Assembly: GCF_030817595.1 (NCBI RefSeq)
Contig: NZ_JAUSZN010000001.1
Location: 1,868,001-1,932,000 of the forward strand
Length of the DNA stretch: 64,000 bases
Reading direction: 5' to 3'
From: Neobacillus niacini
Lineage (GTDB): Bacteria; Bacillota; Bacilli; Bacillales; Cytobacillaceae
The translations under genes and the position numbers were made by a program. Below are positions 8,960-17,525 of this stretch, in pieces. Positions within the stretch are counted from its first letter, which is position 1. Each line of letters begins with the position of its first letter. Under the pieces are notes generated by a model. It saw only the letters and a program-made list of their open reading frames with translations, had not been told where the DNA came from and searched no databases.

Positions 8960-10528
8960 TTAGCTGTTAGCCGTGAATTTTCGTAAATTCACGGCCATTA
9001 ACGCTAGTCCCATTTCGTTTTCAACCTTCGATTTTCCACGTACAGAAAATCGAGTAAAACGCAAATTAGCCTTCAAGAATCCAAAAACTGGCTCCACATC
9101 GATTTTGCGTTTTCGATAGATCGCACTCGTTTTTTCTTCTGAAAGCTTCGCTCTCACATATTCTTTTTGTTGTTCCCATTTCTTGTTCACCATTAACGTT
9201 CGATTATTGCCTTCTTTTGCCTTCGTACATGATGAACGGAATGGGCATCCCGAACAGTCTTCACATTTATAGATTTTAAACTCTCGTTTGAAACCTGTTT
9301 TATCCGTGCGTACAGAAGAATATTTAAATACAAGGCGTTGCTGGTTCGGGCAAATGTATATATCATCTCCTTCATTATACTGCCAGTTGTCTGGATTGAA
9401 TTCGTTTTGTTTATATTTTTTATTTTGCTCTTTCAAGTACATGTTATATGTAATGAGCGCTTCTCGTTTACGATTGGAAAGGATATCTTCATAATTTTGC
9501 TCACTGCCATAACCTGCATCTGCGACAATATGCTTTGGTAACTTAAAATAATGTTGCTCAATTTCATCCAGGAACGGGATTAACGTTCGTGTGTCTGTCG
9601 GATTTGGAAATAAACTATAGGCAAGTGCGTATTGACCTTCGGTTGCGAGTTGTACATTATAACCAGCTTTCAATTGACCATTTTTCATATAATCATCTTT
9701 CATGCGCATGAACGTCGCATCGTGATCTGTTTTTGAATAACTATTACGTGTGTCAAAGATTTCGAAATCTCGTTGATATTTCTGTGTTCGCAAGATGTAA
9801 TCAAGCAACTGTTTGCGCACCTGCTTGGGATATTTCCTCTCACTCCTTAACGCCTTTCGTTCCACTACGTCTGACGATGCTTCTATTTTTTTGTCATACT
9901 CGGTAACCATATCATCTACTTTTTGAACCATTTGACCAAGTTCCTCAAGCGATAACTGTTCTTCACTTTCTCGTTCAATCTCAGGTATGATTTCCTTTTC
10001 AAGTAGCTCGTTGTATAGTTCATTTGACTTTTCAATTAATGCTGTGTGATATTTCTCAATCGATTTCTTCCAGACAAACGTAAACTTATTCGCATTCGCT
10101 TCAATCTTTGTGCCATCAATAAAAATTGCATCTTGATCGATAAGTTTTTCTTCGACTAATTGGCAACGGAATTGGACGAAACATTGGCGAATTAATTCTT
10201 TCACTTCTGATTGAACACGGAATCGGTTGATTGTACGGTAGCTTGGTTCATGCCCCTGAGCCAACCACATCATACGGATACTGTCTTTTAATAGGGCTTC
10301 AATTTTGCGCCCTGAGAAGACAGATTGCGTATAGGCACATAAGATTATTTTAAGCATCATGCGTGGATGGTAGGCAGGACAGCCCTCATTTCGAAGAAAT
10401 GGTTCCAACGCTTCCTGAGGGATACTTTCAACTAAATGATGGACATGGAAGGCAATATCATTATTTTTTAATTTTACTTCTAAATCTAAAGGCAAAACTA
10501 ATTGATTCATGATATAATTTTTAAACAT
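8960..10528 (-). CDS. IS1182-family transposase (copy B)
   Basis: 522-residue DDE transposase, not closely similar to copy A. Catalytic stretches are AIFIDGTKIEANANK (Asp), KHIVADAGYGSEQN (Asp) and the region DVEPVFGFLKANLRFTRF (Glu). The C-terminal half has the IS1182 Cys motif (CEDCSGCPFRSSC). The ATG at 10528 has a weak AAGAAGTG site that falls inside a predicted mRNA hairpin formed with the sequence near 10573-10590. This would hide the start when transcription reads in from outside. The gene is intact. Confidence 0.92.
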   Translation of the reverse strand: MFKNYIMNQLVLPLDLEVKLKNNDIAFHVHHLVESIPQEALEPFLRNEGCPAYHPRMMLKIILCAYTQSVFSGRKIEALLKDSIRMMWLAQGHEPSYRTINRFRVQSEVKELIRQCFVQFRCQLVEEKLIDQDAIFIDGTKIEANANKFTFVWKKSIEKYHTALIEKSNELYNELLEKEIIPEIERESEEQLSLEELGQMVQKVDDMVTEYDKKIEASSDVVERKALRSERKYPKQVRKQLLDYILRTQKYQRDFEIFDTRNSYSKTDHDATFMRMKDDYMKNGQLKAGYNVQLATEGQYALAYSLFPNPTDTRTLIPFLDEIEQHYFKLPKHIVADAGYGSEQNYEDILSNRKREALITYNMYLKEQNKKYKQNEFNPDNWQYNEGDDIYICPNQQRLVFKYSSVRTDKTGFKREFKIYKCEDCSGCPFRSSCTKAKEGNNRTLMVNKKWEQQKEYVRAKLSEEKTSAIYRKRKIDVEPVFGFLKANLRFTRFSVRGKSKVENEMGLALMAVNLRKFTANS

Positions 10529-10590
10529 AAGGACACTTCTTTCTGATTTTATTTTGTGTGGTAACTTAATTTTATCAGAAGTTGTCCTTA
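10526..10590 (-). promoter_or_regulatory. Hairpin able to mask the copy B transposase start
   Basis: On the minus strand AAGGACAACTTCTGAT is followed about 20 bases later by ATCAGAAAGAAGTGTCCTT and then ATG. The two arms are complementary apart from a bulge, and the second arm contains the ribosome site. This fits the common protection of transposases against read-through transcripts. Confidence 0.5.
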
Positions 10591-10688
10591 TTTTATTGAA
10601 AAAAATAAAGCCGGTGAAATTTTACGACGAGTAAAATTTCACCGGCTTTTTCATTCCAGAGGAGGGTTTTGTCCCAGCCTCTTTATTT

Positions 10689-11537
10689 CTATAACTTGGT
10701 TCTTATGCTCCAAAGTTCCGGAAAAAAGTGTTGGTCTAGAACCCTTTTTAAATAAGTTACACCAGATGATCCCCCTGTACCCTGTTTATGACCAATGATT
10801 CTTTCTACCGTAGTCATATGATTGAATCGCCATATTTGCTGTTGATGGCCAATATCTACTAACTTCTCAGCTAGCTCGTATAAGTCCCAATATTGGTCAA
10901 CATTCCGGTAGACTGTCAGCCATGCTTCTTCGACACTGAGATTGGGTTCATAGTTTTTTGATAAATCACGATTTAAGACCTCATCATCAACACGAATTCC
11001 GCGAGCTACAAGTGCTTGGATAGCGGCATCATAAATGCTTGGTTTATGAAGTGCCTGGTGCATTTTTTTATATAGTTCTGGTTGATGCTGATAGACTGCT
11101 AGAGTATGAGCTTTTTTATTACCTAATGCAAATTCTATCAAGCGGTTCTGATGAGACTGAAAACCAGAGGATTGACCTAATTTATCCCTGAACTCCAGGT
11201 ATTCAGAAGGTGTTAAGGTAGAAAGAACACTCCATGATTGAATTAATTGCTGCTGGATTCTCGAAACACGCGACAGAATTTTAAAGGATGGTTCCAAATC
11301 GTTCTGGCGAATAAACTGGATAGCCTCCGTTAATTCATGAACAATTAATTTCATCCATAATTCACTCGTTTGATGGATAATAATAAATAACATCTCATCA
11401 TGGTGGTCAGAAAGACGATGTTGACTAGATAATATTTTATCAAGATGAAGGTAATCCCCATAAGACATCGCTTTTTGGAAATCTGTTTGAATACTTTTTT
11501 CTAATTCTAGTTTCCTGTTTTCTTCGGGTGATGTCAT
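10689..11537 (-). CDS. kynA: Tryptophan 2,3-dioxygenase
   Basis: Haem tryptophan 2,3-dioxygenase of about 282 residues: L-tryptophan + O2 to N-formylkynurenine. Family hallmarks are [15 protein letters not shown], the haem-ligand region [25 protein letters not shown]-like [21 protein letters not shown], and the C-terminal [15 protein letters not shown]. Two starts are possible. ATG 11537 gives the family length; ATG 11558 lies before a run of eight G. Neither has a textbook ribosome site, and the G-run partly serves the former. It follows kynU by about 38 bases, presumably one operon. The kynB gene usual in Bacillus kyn operons is absent. Confidence 0.95.
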   Translation of the reverse strand: MTSPEENRKLELEKSIQTDFQKAMSYGDYLHLDKILSSQHRLSDHHDEMLFIIIHQTSELWMKLIVHELTEAIQFIRQNDLEPSFKILSRVSRIQQQLIQSWSVLSTLTPSEYLEFRDKLGQSSGFQSHQNRLIEFALGNKKAHTLAVYQHQPELYKKMHQALHKPSIYDAAIQALVARGIRVDDEVLNRDLSKNYEPNLSVEEAWLTVYRNVDQYWDLYELAEKLVDIGHQQQIWRFNHMTTVERIIGHKQGTGGSSGVTYLKRVLDQHFFPELWSIRTKL

Positions 11538-11575
11538 GTTTAGCCGCCCCCCCCACATTTTGATACAATCAACCT

Positions 11576-12847
11576 TTATGCTACAACTTCGCGTTCATTC
11601 TTAAACTTTTCGTACTGCTTTTCTACCATAATTTTCTTAAGTACCTGAACTGCAGTCCAAACCTCGCTATAAGAGGTATAAAGCGCCACAGGAGCGAGAC
11701 GAATAATATTTGGTGCTCGGAAATCAGGAATAATGCCATGTTCTTTCAATGCCTTGCATATACGAGCAGCCTCGTTATGCTCAAGGCTCACATGACCTCC
11801 ACGACGCAAATCTTCTTGAGGGTTGCCTACGCTAAATCCCATATCGGATAACTCTTGGTCTATCAAATCCATTAAAAACCGAGTTATTTTCAATGACTTT
11901 TCGCGAATTTTTTCTATCCGTGCCTCAGTAAATATCTCTAACGCGCCCAGTAAAGGTGCTAGGCTTAAAATATGTGGTGTCCCAATTTGATAGGCACCCG
12001 CCGATTCCGCTGGCGTTAACGTATGCTCCATATCAAATTGTTTTTCCTTCTTAGAACCAAACCATCCGGCCAGGCCAGGAGCACTTCCAAAGTGTTTCTT
12101 ATTTACATACAATCCGCCTACACTCCCTGGTCCACCATTTAAATGCTTGTAATTACACCAATAGGCAAAATCAACACCCCATTCACTAAACGAATGTGGA
12201 ATGGCACCCACGGAATGACATCCATCAAAACCAATAAGGATCCCTCTTTTATTTGCCTCACCTGTTAGTCTTTTCATGTCTAAGATTTGACCGCTTCGAT
12301 AGAGTACCGTTGGCAGAATAATCAGTGCAATTTCATCGGTCATAGCCTCAATAATATCCGCTTCTTCTAAGAGACGTCCATCCCGGCTTTTTACACAAAC
12401 AAGATGTGTATCTGGGTCAAAGCCATGAATACGAAGCTGACTTTGAAGCGCATAAATGTCAGATGGAAAAGTCAATTCATCCGCAAGAATTTTTGACTTT
12501 TTCCCCGACGGCTTATAAAAAGTAGCGGCAAGCTGATGTAAATTTACGGTAGTCGAACCCGTTACAATGACTTCGTCAACTTCAGCTCCAACTAGCGGTG
12601 CCATCATCTCTCCCAATCTTTCTGATAAAAAAAACCATGGATGCTGCCCTCTCGTCCAGCCATCAATTCCATGTTCCTTCCAATCATTTAAAGATTCTAA
12701 GAGGGTACGCTCTGCTCTTTTAGATAGCAGTCCTAATGAATTCCCATCTAAATAAATGGTATTTGGTTTTATGTAAAATTCTTCTCGAAATCTAGATAGG
12801 CTGTCTTCACTGTCTAATTTTTTTGCTTCATCAACTGTCAAAAGCAT
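11576..12847 (-). CDS. kynU: Kynureninase
   Basis: PLP enzyme, 423 residues, cleaving kynurenine (or 3-hydroxykynurenine) to anthranilate and alanine. The motif YLDGNSLG near the N-terminus, the [10 protein letters not shown] segment, and the PLP lysine in [16 protein letters not shown] are diagnostic. The N-terminal [12 protein letters not shown] follows a good AAGGAGAGG site. A TATAAT -10 hexamer lies about 40 bases upstream on the minus strand (12884-12889). It heads the kynU-kynA unit; both IS elements lie just downstream of kynA. Confidence 0.95.
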   Translation of the reverse strand: MLLTVDEAKKLDSEDSLSRFREEFYIKPNTIYLDGNSLGLLSKRAERTLLESLNDWKEHGIDGWTRGQHPWFFLSERLGEMMAPLVGAEVDEVIVTGSTTVNLHQLAATFYKPSGKKSKILADELTFPSDIYALQSQLRIHGFDPDTHLVCVKSRDGRLLEEADIIEAMTDEIALIILPTVLYRSGQILDMKRLTGEANKRGILIGFDGCHSVGAIPHSFSEWGVDFAYWCNYKHLNGGPGSVGGLYVNKKHFGSAPGLAGWFGSKKEKQFDMEHTLTPAESAGAYQIGTPHILSLAPLLGALEIFTEARIEKIREKSLKITRFLMDLIDQELSDMGFSVGNPQEDLRRGGHVSLEHNEAARICKALKEHGIIPDFRAPNIIRLAPVALYTSYSEVWTAVQVLKKIMVEKQYEKFKNEREVVA

Positions 12848-12939
12848 ACTATCCTCTCCTTACTGTATCTTCTCTCTAATTCTATTATACTTTGTTGTAA
12901 ATTAGAAACAGCCGCTCTAATAACTAAAGCGGCTTACGT

Positions 12940-13185
12940 TTATTCAAGAACCAGGAGATATTGAATTTGATTTGGTGAAATCGGAGTAATCGCATGAATC
13001 CGATAGCCGATACTTAGTAATTGTGATAATGTTTCTGCACAATTTTCGCGCGGAGGCTCAATCGGCGCGTGGTAGCTTTTAAATAAATCAAGAAATTGAT
13101 TATTCAATGTACAATGCAGCAAGACCACGTGTCTTCCCGTCCAAGCCTGCCCAATCATGGGTTGTACTTGTCTTATCCTTCTCAT
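12940..13185 (-). CDS. Small hypothetical protein (81 aa)
   Basis: An 81-residue protein of unknown family, with RIRQVQPMIGQAWTGRHVVLLHC at the N-terminus and a hydrophobic C-terminal strand. No membrane helix or signal peptide is evident. The start ATG is preceded by AAGGATG at eight bases. A weak GCCGCT/AGCGGC hairpin follows at about 12911-12933. It lies upstream of the kyn operon on the same strand but is separated from it by that hairpin. Function cannot be inferred. Confidence 0.5.
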   Translation of the reverse strand: MRRIRQVQPMIGQAWTGRHVVLLHCTLNNQFLDLFKSYHAPIEPPRENCAETLSQLLSIGYRIHAITPISPNQIQYLLVLE

Positions 13186-13242
13186 GATCTGACATCCTTA
13201 CATATTGATAAAATAGTCTATGTTTTACTTACCGGGTGCGTT

Positions 13243-13465
13243 CTATTTAATGAAATAGTTTTTTAAATCAGCGGAAACTTGTTCATCATTACCATATATC
13301 TTTTCGATTGCTTCAACAGTTCGTGAATTTACCATTTCCAATTTATGTTCAATCAGCTGGAGTTTGTTACTTTTAAGGTTCTCCTTTCGTTTGCTCACTG
13401 CCATTGTTACAACCTGCCAGGAGAAAGCATATAAGCAAAATACACCCCATAACAACACCCTTCAT
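13243..13465 (-). pseudogene. Small lipoprotein gene, frameshifted
   Basis: From ATG 13465, with a strong GGGGGAG site, the sequence encodes MKGVVMGCILLICFLLAGCN. This is a complete lipoprotein signal peptide with lipobox LAGC, and the frame then stops at 13373-13375. The neighbouring frame, one base later, is open to 13243 and encodes a charged helical body (NLKSNKLQLIEHKLEMVNSR and onward). Removing one base near 13378-13400 would join signal peptide and body into a lipoprotein of about 73 residues. The open GTG-started 71-aa frame alone would have no sensible N-terminus. Either a real frameshift or a sequence error. Confidence 0.6.
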
Positions 13466-13628
13466 CCTAACTCCCCCTTTAGAAAAAAATAAAAACCTTC
13501 TTAGCATAAGTGGACGTTCCACTTTGCCAGAAGGTTTCACATTATTATCAAAATAAAGGTGCGATTCACGCAGTAACTTTTACCCTTTTAGAACTGGACC
13601 AGATCCGCTTATCAACTATGGTTTCTAG

Positions 13629-13903
13629 TCCCCCTTATGAGGACCATTTTTTCTTTTCCAACTAAGTTTTGGGCTTCATGAACCCATCATGAGAACCGTT
13701 TTTTCTTTTCCAACTCTGGTTTGGGCTTCATGAACAATTCATGAGAACCGTTTTTTCTTTTCCAACTCTGGTTTGGGCTTCATGAACAATTCATGAGGAC
13801 CGCTTTTTCTTTTCCAACTCTGTTATGGGCTTCATGAACAATTCATGAGGGCCGTTTTTTTCCAACGCTTTTGGGCTTCAGGAACTCTTTATGACGTAGG
13901 ACT
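13629..13903. repeat. Tandem array of about four 52-bp hairpin-bearing units
   Basis: The string CTTTTCCAACT recurs at 13653, 13705, 13757 and 13809, an exact 52-base period, with a shortened fifth copy near 13857-13885. Each unit has a T-rich block, CTGGTTTGGG, and TTCATGAACAATTCATGAG, which contains inverted TTCATGAA-type arms. No ORF or promoter is evident. It fills the 440-base gap between the lipoprotein pseudogene and the brnQ terminator. Confidence 0.9.
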
Positions 13904-13942
13904 TAAAAAACGAGAAACCTCACAAATCGGTTTCTCGTTTTT
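13904..13942. terminator. Terminator downstream of brnQ
   Basis: AAAAACGAGAAACC and GGTTTCTCGTTTTT form a long stem with A/T runs on both sides, ten bases before the brnQ stop on the minus strand. Confidence 0.85.
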
Positions 13943-13951
13943 CAAACAATA

Positions 13952-15277
13952 TTATGGATTTGTTCTCGTTACAGGTGAAGCTCCTTTTACCTTTCCCAAT
14001 AGATAGCCAACAATTAAGCCCAATACAGCAGGGGTTAGCCAACCGATTCCCTCGATATAGAAAGGAAGAATTTCTAATCCCTCACTCCATACGTTATTTA
14101 GTAATGATTTATTAATGGTGTCCAAAATACTGTATAGAGCTACAAAACCTATCACAGTGATGTATATATAGGAATTTCTTTTAATCATATTATCAAAGAG
14201 TCCCAAGAAGATAAGTACAATCGCGATGGGGTAGATCATGCCAAGAATAGGTACTGAAATTTGCAGGATTTGAGTTAAGCCTAAATTCGCAATTGAAGTA
14301 CTTAGAACAGCTAAGATAACGACCCATACTTTATAAGCTACTTTTGGAATGGCAGTGGAGAAGAATTGGCTGCATGAAGTAATTAAACCAATTGATACAC
14401 AAAAACATGCCAGCGTAAAGACGATACCTAATAGCAGTGTTCCGCTTTGTCCAAACAGGTAAGTCATAATGTTGGACAAAATGATGGCACCATTTTCAGC
14501 TTGTCCTAAAGAAGAACTACCAGCTCCTAAATATCCTAAGATAAGATAAATCACGGCCAATAACAACCCAGCACCCAATCCTGCGTACATCATATAACGT
14601 GATTTCTTTTTTGAATCGATTACTCCTTGTGCAGTCAGCGTGTTAGCAATTACAATACCAAATGCCAAGGCTGCCAAGGCATCCATTGTTAAATAACCTT
14701 CTAAAATCCCTTGGAACATTGGATTCTCTCGATAATTCCCGATCGGTGATTCAAATGAACCAATAGGATCAAATAAGCTCCTTACAAAAATAATCGCAAT
14801 GAGTGCTAACAGTATAGGAGTCAACAATTTCCCGAAAAGACTAATAAGTTTTGAAGGGTACATACTTAACCAAGCGGCTAATCCAAAAAAGACGATCGTA
14901 TAGATCAATAAAGAGCCCGAACTTTCAACAAAATTTTCTGGCAAAAAAGGTGCAGCACCCATTTCAAATGCAAGGCTTCCTGCACGAGGAATCGCAAGTC
15001 CCGGACCGATTGCAATATAAATTAAAAATGGAAAAATGAGTGCAAAAATAGGGTGAACTCTAAGATTCAGCTGATTTAAACTACCTGCCTTTGCTACAGC
15101 AATTACACCTAATATCGGCAGTCCAACCGCCGACACGATAAAACCAGCCAGAGCAGCCCATAAATGATCACCTGCTGATTGACCAAGGAATGGAGGAAAT
15201 ATAAGATTTCCAGCACCAAAAAACATAGAAAACAACATAAAACTAATAAAGACAACTTGTTTTGCAGAAAAATTCAT
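13952..15277 (-). CDS. brnQ: Branched-chain amino acid transport carrier
   Basis: 441-residue LIVCS-family Na+(or H+)-coupled permease for leucine, isoleucine and valine, with about 12 membrane helices. The N-terminus MNFSAKQVVFISFMLFSMFFGAGNLIFPPFLG is the family signature. The ribosome site AAGGAG lies ten bases before the ATG. The gene appears monocistronic: a strong terminator follows and an AraC gene with its own start precedes it. Nothing links it to the sugar genes. Confidence 0.93.
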   Translation of the reverse strand: MNFSAKQVVFISFMLFSMFFGAGNLIFPPFLGQSAGDHLWAALAGFIVSAVGLPILGVIAVAKAGSLNQLNLRVHPIFALIFPFLIYIAIGPGLAIPRAGSLAFEMGAAPFLPENFVESSGSLLIYTIVFFGLAAWLSMYPSKLISLFGKLLTPILLALIAIIFVRSLFDPIGSFESPIGNYRENPMFQGILEGYLTMDALAALAFGIVIANTLTAQGVIDSKKKSRYMMYAGLGAGLLLAVIYLILGYLGAGSSSLGQAENGAIILSNIMTYLFGQSGTLLLGIVFTLACFCVSIGLITSCSQFFSTAIPKVAYKVWVVILAVLSTSIANLGLTQILQISVPILGMIYPIAIVLIFLGLFDNMIKRNSYIYITVIGFVALYSILDTINKSLLNNVWSEGLEILPFYIEGIGWLTPAVLGLIVGYLLGKVKGASPVTRTNP

Positions 15278-15320
15278 GATGTGATATCTCCTTAGGATGT
15301 AAAAATATTATTGTATTATA

Positions 15321-16289
15321 TCATTTATTCATTCTGAATTCTTTAGGGGTTCTTCCATATTTCTCTTTAAAAATTCGATAAAAATAACTAATGTTATCAT
15401 AGCCAACCTGCTCAACAATTAAAGCAATCGGCAAATCGCTGCCTTGTAATAATTCTTTTGCCTTATCCAGCCTTCTCTCTTGGAGAAGCTCTTTAAAAGT
15501 TCGAGAAGTTGCCTTTTTAATGGTTTTGCTTAGACCATAATGTGATTGGTTTAACTGCTCTGCTAATTCATATAAAGAGGCTTCTTTGTAGTGTTCCTCA
15601 ATATATTTAAGCGATTCAACCACCAAATAGTGAGTGATGGACGCTTCTTCTTTTCTTTCTACTCGATCAGAATTCTTTATTAACTCTATCATAAAGAGCC
15701 CCATATAAAGCTTGATGGCAGACTCTGAAAAAGTGGTCGGATACATGATTTCGTGGATTATTTTTCCTATCAATTCCTGTATAGCTTCTACTTCAGAAAC
15801 TTTGAAATACAGAAATTGCCCATTCTGTGTGTTATTGTAGAGGCTGCTCAACAAAAAATCACTGACAATATTTTCAGAACTTAAATAGGAAAAAATAAAA
15901 TCAAAGAAAGCAGGACGAATAATGAAGTTAATAACAATATCTTCTCTGTCACATGCTTTAATTTCATGTTCAATATGTTGATTTAAGATCAGCAACTCAC
16001 GTTTTTTTAAGGTAATCTGCCTTCCTCCAACTGTCTGCTGCAATTCTCCATTATAAACATAATTGACCTCAATGTAATCATGTTTATGTAAGGGGAAATC
16101 CACAAATCTTGTATGCTTCCGAACCATAATCATCTTATCTTTACTTAAGAATTTTTCACTCTCAATAATAAAATTCGTCTTACTGGTATATAGGTTTTTA
16201 CTTACTTTCGTTTGCTGTTCAAGTATATCTTTCTCTTCATCTGTCAGTTGTAAAAGTTCGCTAAGAAGTTCCTGGTCCACTCTTTTCAC
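15321..16289 (-). CDS. AraC family regulator, cupin sensor
   Basis: About 320 residues. An N-terminal cupin-like ligand-binding domain has FVDFPLHKHDYIEVNYVYNGEL, and a C-terminal AraC DNA-binding domain (about 225-322) ends in the typical ISYFYRIFKEKYGRTPKEFR. It is distantly related to the AraC proteins at 35143 and 51207 but has a longer N-terminal part. The start is GTG at 16289, or GTG at 16280, which has the better-spaced AGGTG site. It lies directly downstream of rhaD on the same strand. Control of a sugar locus is plausible but the inducer is unknown. Confidence 0.88.
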   Translation of the reverse strand: MKRVDQELLSELLQLTDEEKDILEQQTKVSKNLYTSKTNFIIESEKFLSKDKMIMVRKHTRFVDFPLHKHDYIEVNYVYNGELQQTVGGRQITLKKRELLILNQHIEHEIKACDREDIVINFIIRPAFFDFIFSYLSSENIVSDFLLSSLYNNTQNGQFLYFKVSEVEAIQELIGKIIHEIMYPTTFSESAIKLYMGLFMIELIKNSDRVERKEEASITHYLVVESLKYIEEHYKEASLYELAEQLNQSHYGLSKTIKKATSRTFKELLQERRLDKAKELLQGSDLPIALIVEQVGYDNISYFYRIFKEKYGRTPKEFRMNK

Positions 16290-16356
16290 CTATTTCCTGA
16301 TTCACAAGTGTTTTTTTATAAGATATAATCATACCATTTCCCTGTACTGATTAGAA

Positions 16357-16392
16357 CAAAAAAAGTATGCCCCTTTTACAGGAACATACCTT
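16357..16392. terminator. Terminator after rhaD
   Basis: On the minus strand AAGGTATGTTCCT pairs with AGGGGCATACTT, followed by a T run. It lies 14 bases past the rhaD stop, between rhaD and the AraC gene. Confidence 0.75.
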
Positions 16393-16405
16393 AGAAATTA
16401 CCTGA

Positions 16406-17243
16406 TTACAGATTCAACATTCCTTTGCGTGGAACAACACCAAATGCGTCTGCAAGCTCTTGCAACTGAGTATCAGTGATTGTTTGTTTTTTTCCGCCTT
16501 GAGCACATACAATAGTATATACTTCAGCAGCTTTTTCAGCTGTTTCAATCAGACCAAAGGTTTCATCTAATGTGGTACCAGCGCCGAAGATTCCATGATG
16601 AGGCCAAAGTACAAGGCGGACATCCTCCATCTTTTCAGCTGTTGCTTCACCAATTGCATTTGTGCCTGGAACAATCCATGGAATGATTCCTACACCTTCA
16701 GGGAAAACAACAAGACATTCAGTGCACATTTCCCATAAGGTTTTTGTAAAATCTTCTTCCTTTAAACTATGTGTAAAGGACATTGCAATAAGGTTGGTGG
16801 CGTGGCAGTGCATAATTACTCGATGGTTTTTATCAACTGCTAAACGCTTCATATGGTTCATAAGATGTGTTGGTAATTCGCTAGTTGCCACTCCACCGTC
16901 TTCAAATCCCCATAGAATTTCATAGCTTTTACCATCAGCAGAAATACGGATAATACCTAGGTTATTAGCTGGATCTCTTTTTACATTTTTAAAATAATTT
17001 CCCTGAACCGGTAATGATGAAGTATCGTCCAGCAAGTGCTGATGCATCAATGTTCATTGATACTGTTCTTTTAACATCGTCTACATTCAAAAATGGAAGA
17101 ACTTCATATTCATGTAATAAATAACTGATATTGCCGCCATTCCTTTCATCCCAGCCTAAACGGTATAAATTAGAGGTCGTTTCCAACATTTCTTGTAAGA
17201 ATGGTGCTAAATATATCGCATCTTTAATCATTGTCATACTCAT
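16406..17243 (-). pseudogene. rhaD: Rhamnulose-1-phosphate aldolase, one-base frameshift
   Basis: Class II zinc aldolase splitting L-rhamnulose-1-phosphate into DHAP and L-lactaldehyde. The N-terminal part (17243-16989) contains GWDERNGGNISYLL and ends [12 protein letters not shown]. The C-terminal part (from about 16994) begins [17 protein letters not shown] and holds the zinc site [21 protein letters not shown] and HHGIFGAG. In E. coli RhaD these are continuous (GSGKFFRNV). Deleting one T within 16990-17000 restores GSGKYFKNVK and a protein of about 278 residues. The start ATG has AAGGAGAG. All catalytic residues are intact, so decay would be very recent, or this is a base-call error. It lies 35 kb from rhaBA. 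Confidence 0.9.
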
Positions 17244-17466
17244 GGTAAATCTCTCCTTATTTTAAAATTTCATTTTATATGTCAAATTATCAATGTATCA
17301 TCTTCACACTGTAATATTAACCTGATTACCAAAATAAATCAACATAAACAAAGAAATTATTGTTGTTTTATTTTTGTTTAGTTAACAATATTGCCACAAA
17401 CGTCATTTGTTTAGTTTTGTTTTACTAACATTTAGACATATTTATATTTATTGGTTTTGTTTGCAC
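17244..17466 (-). promoter_or_regulatory. rhaD upstream region, AT-rich with TTTGTTTAGTT repeats
   Basis: About 220 bases with no gene. TTTTTGTTTAGTT (near 17371) and ATTTGTTTAGTTTTGTTT (near 17402) are direct repeats. TTATTTTTGTTT at 17368-17379 is the reverse complement of AAACAAAAATAA found upstream of the deoR-type gene at 44449-44460. They may be operator sites; the low complexity limits confidence. Confidence 0.3.
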
Positions 17467-17469
17467 AAA

Positions 17470-17494
17470 AAAACAGACCGTAAAACGGTCTGCT
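17470..17494. terminator. Terminator after odhB
   Basis: On the minus strand AGCAGACCGTTTTACGGTCT forms a stem-loop followed by a run of seven or more T. Confidence 0.85.
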
Positions 17495-17525
17495 TTGGAT
17501 AATTAGCAAATATTAGAATTTTGGT

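Larger units (their letters stand above)
8861..10682 (-). mobile_element. IS1182-family insertion sequence (copy B, different subgroup)
   Basis: Complete element with ends AGAGGCTGGGACATAA (8861-8876) and, on the other strand, AGAGGCTGGGACAAAA (10682-10667). Internal hairpins lie next to both ends: GGTGAAATTGAG/CTCAATTTCACC near 8896-8929 and GCCGGTGAAATTTTAC/GTAAAATTTCACCGGC near 10610-10648, both with T runs. The right end is only seven bases from the kynA stop codon. It directly abuts copy A on its left. No clear target duplication is seen. Confidence 0.85.

Noticed and set aside
7311..10682. Composite transposon carrying cargo
   Set aside because: The two IS elements abut directly, so no gene lies between them.
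13243..13458. Intact 71-aa protein from a GTG start
   Set aside because: The N-terminus makes no sense, while the overlapping frame encodes a perfect lipoprotein signal with a strong ribosome site.
13629..13903. CRISPR array
   Set aside because: The whole 52-bp unit repeats with no unique spacers, and no cas gene is present.
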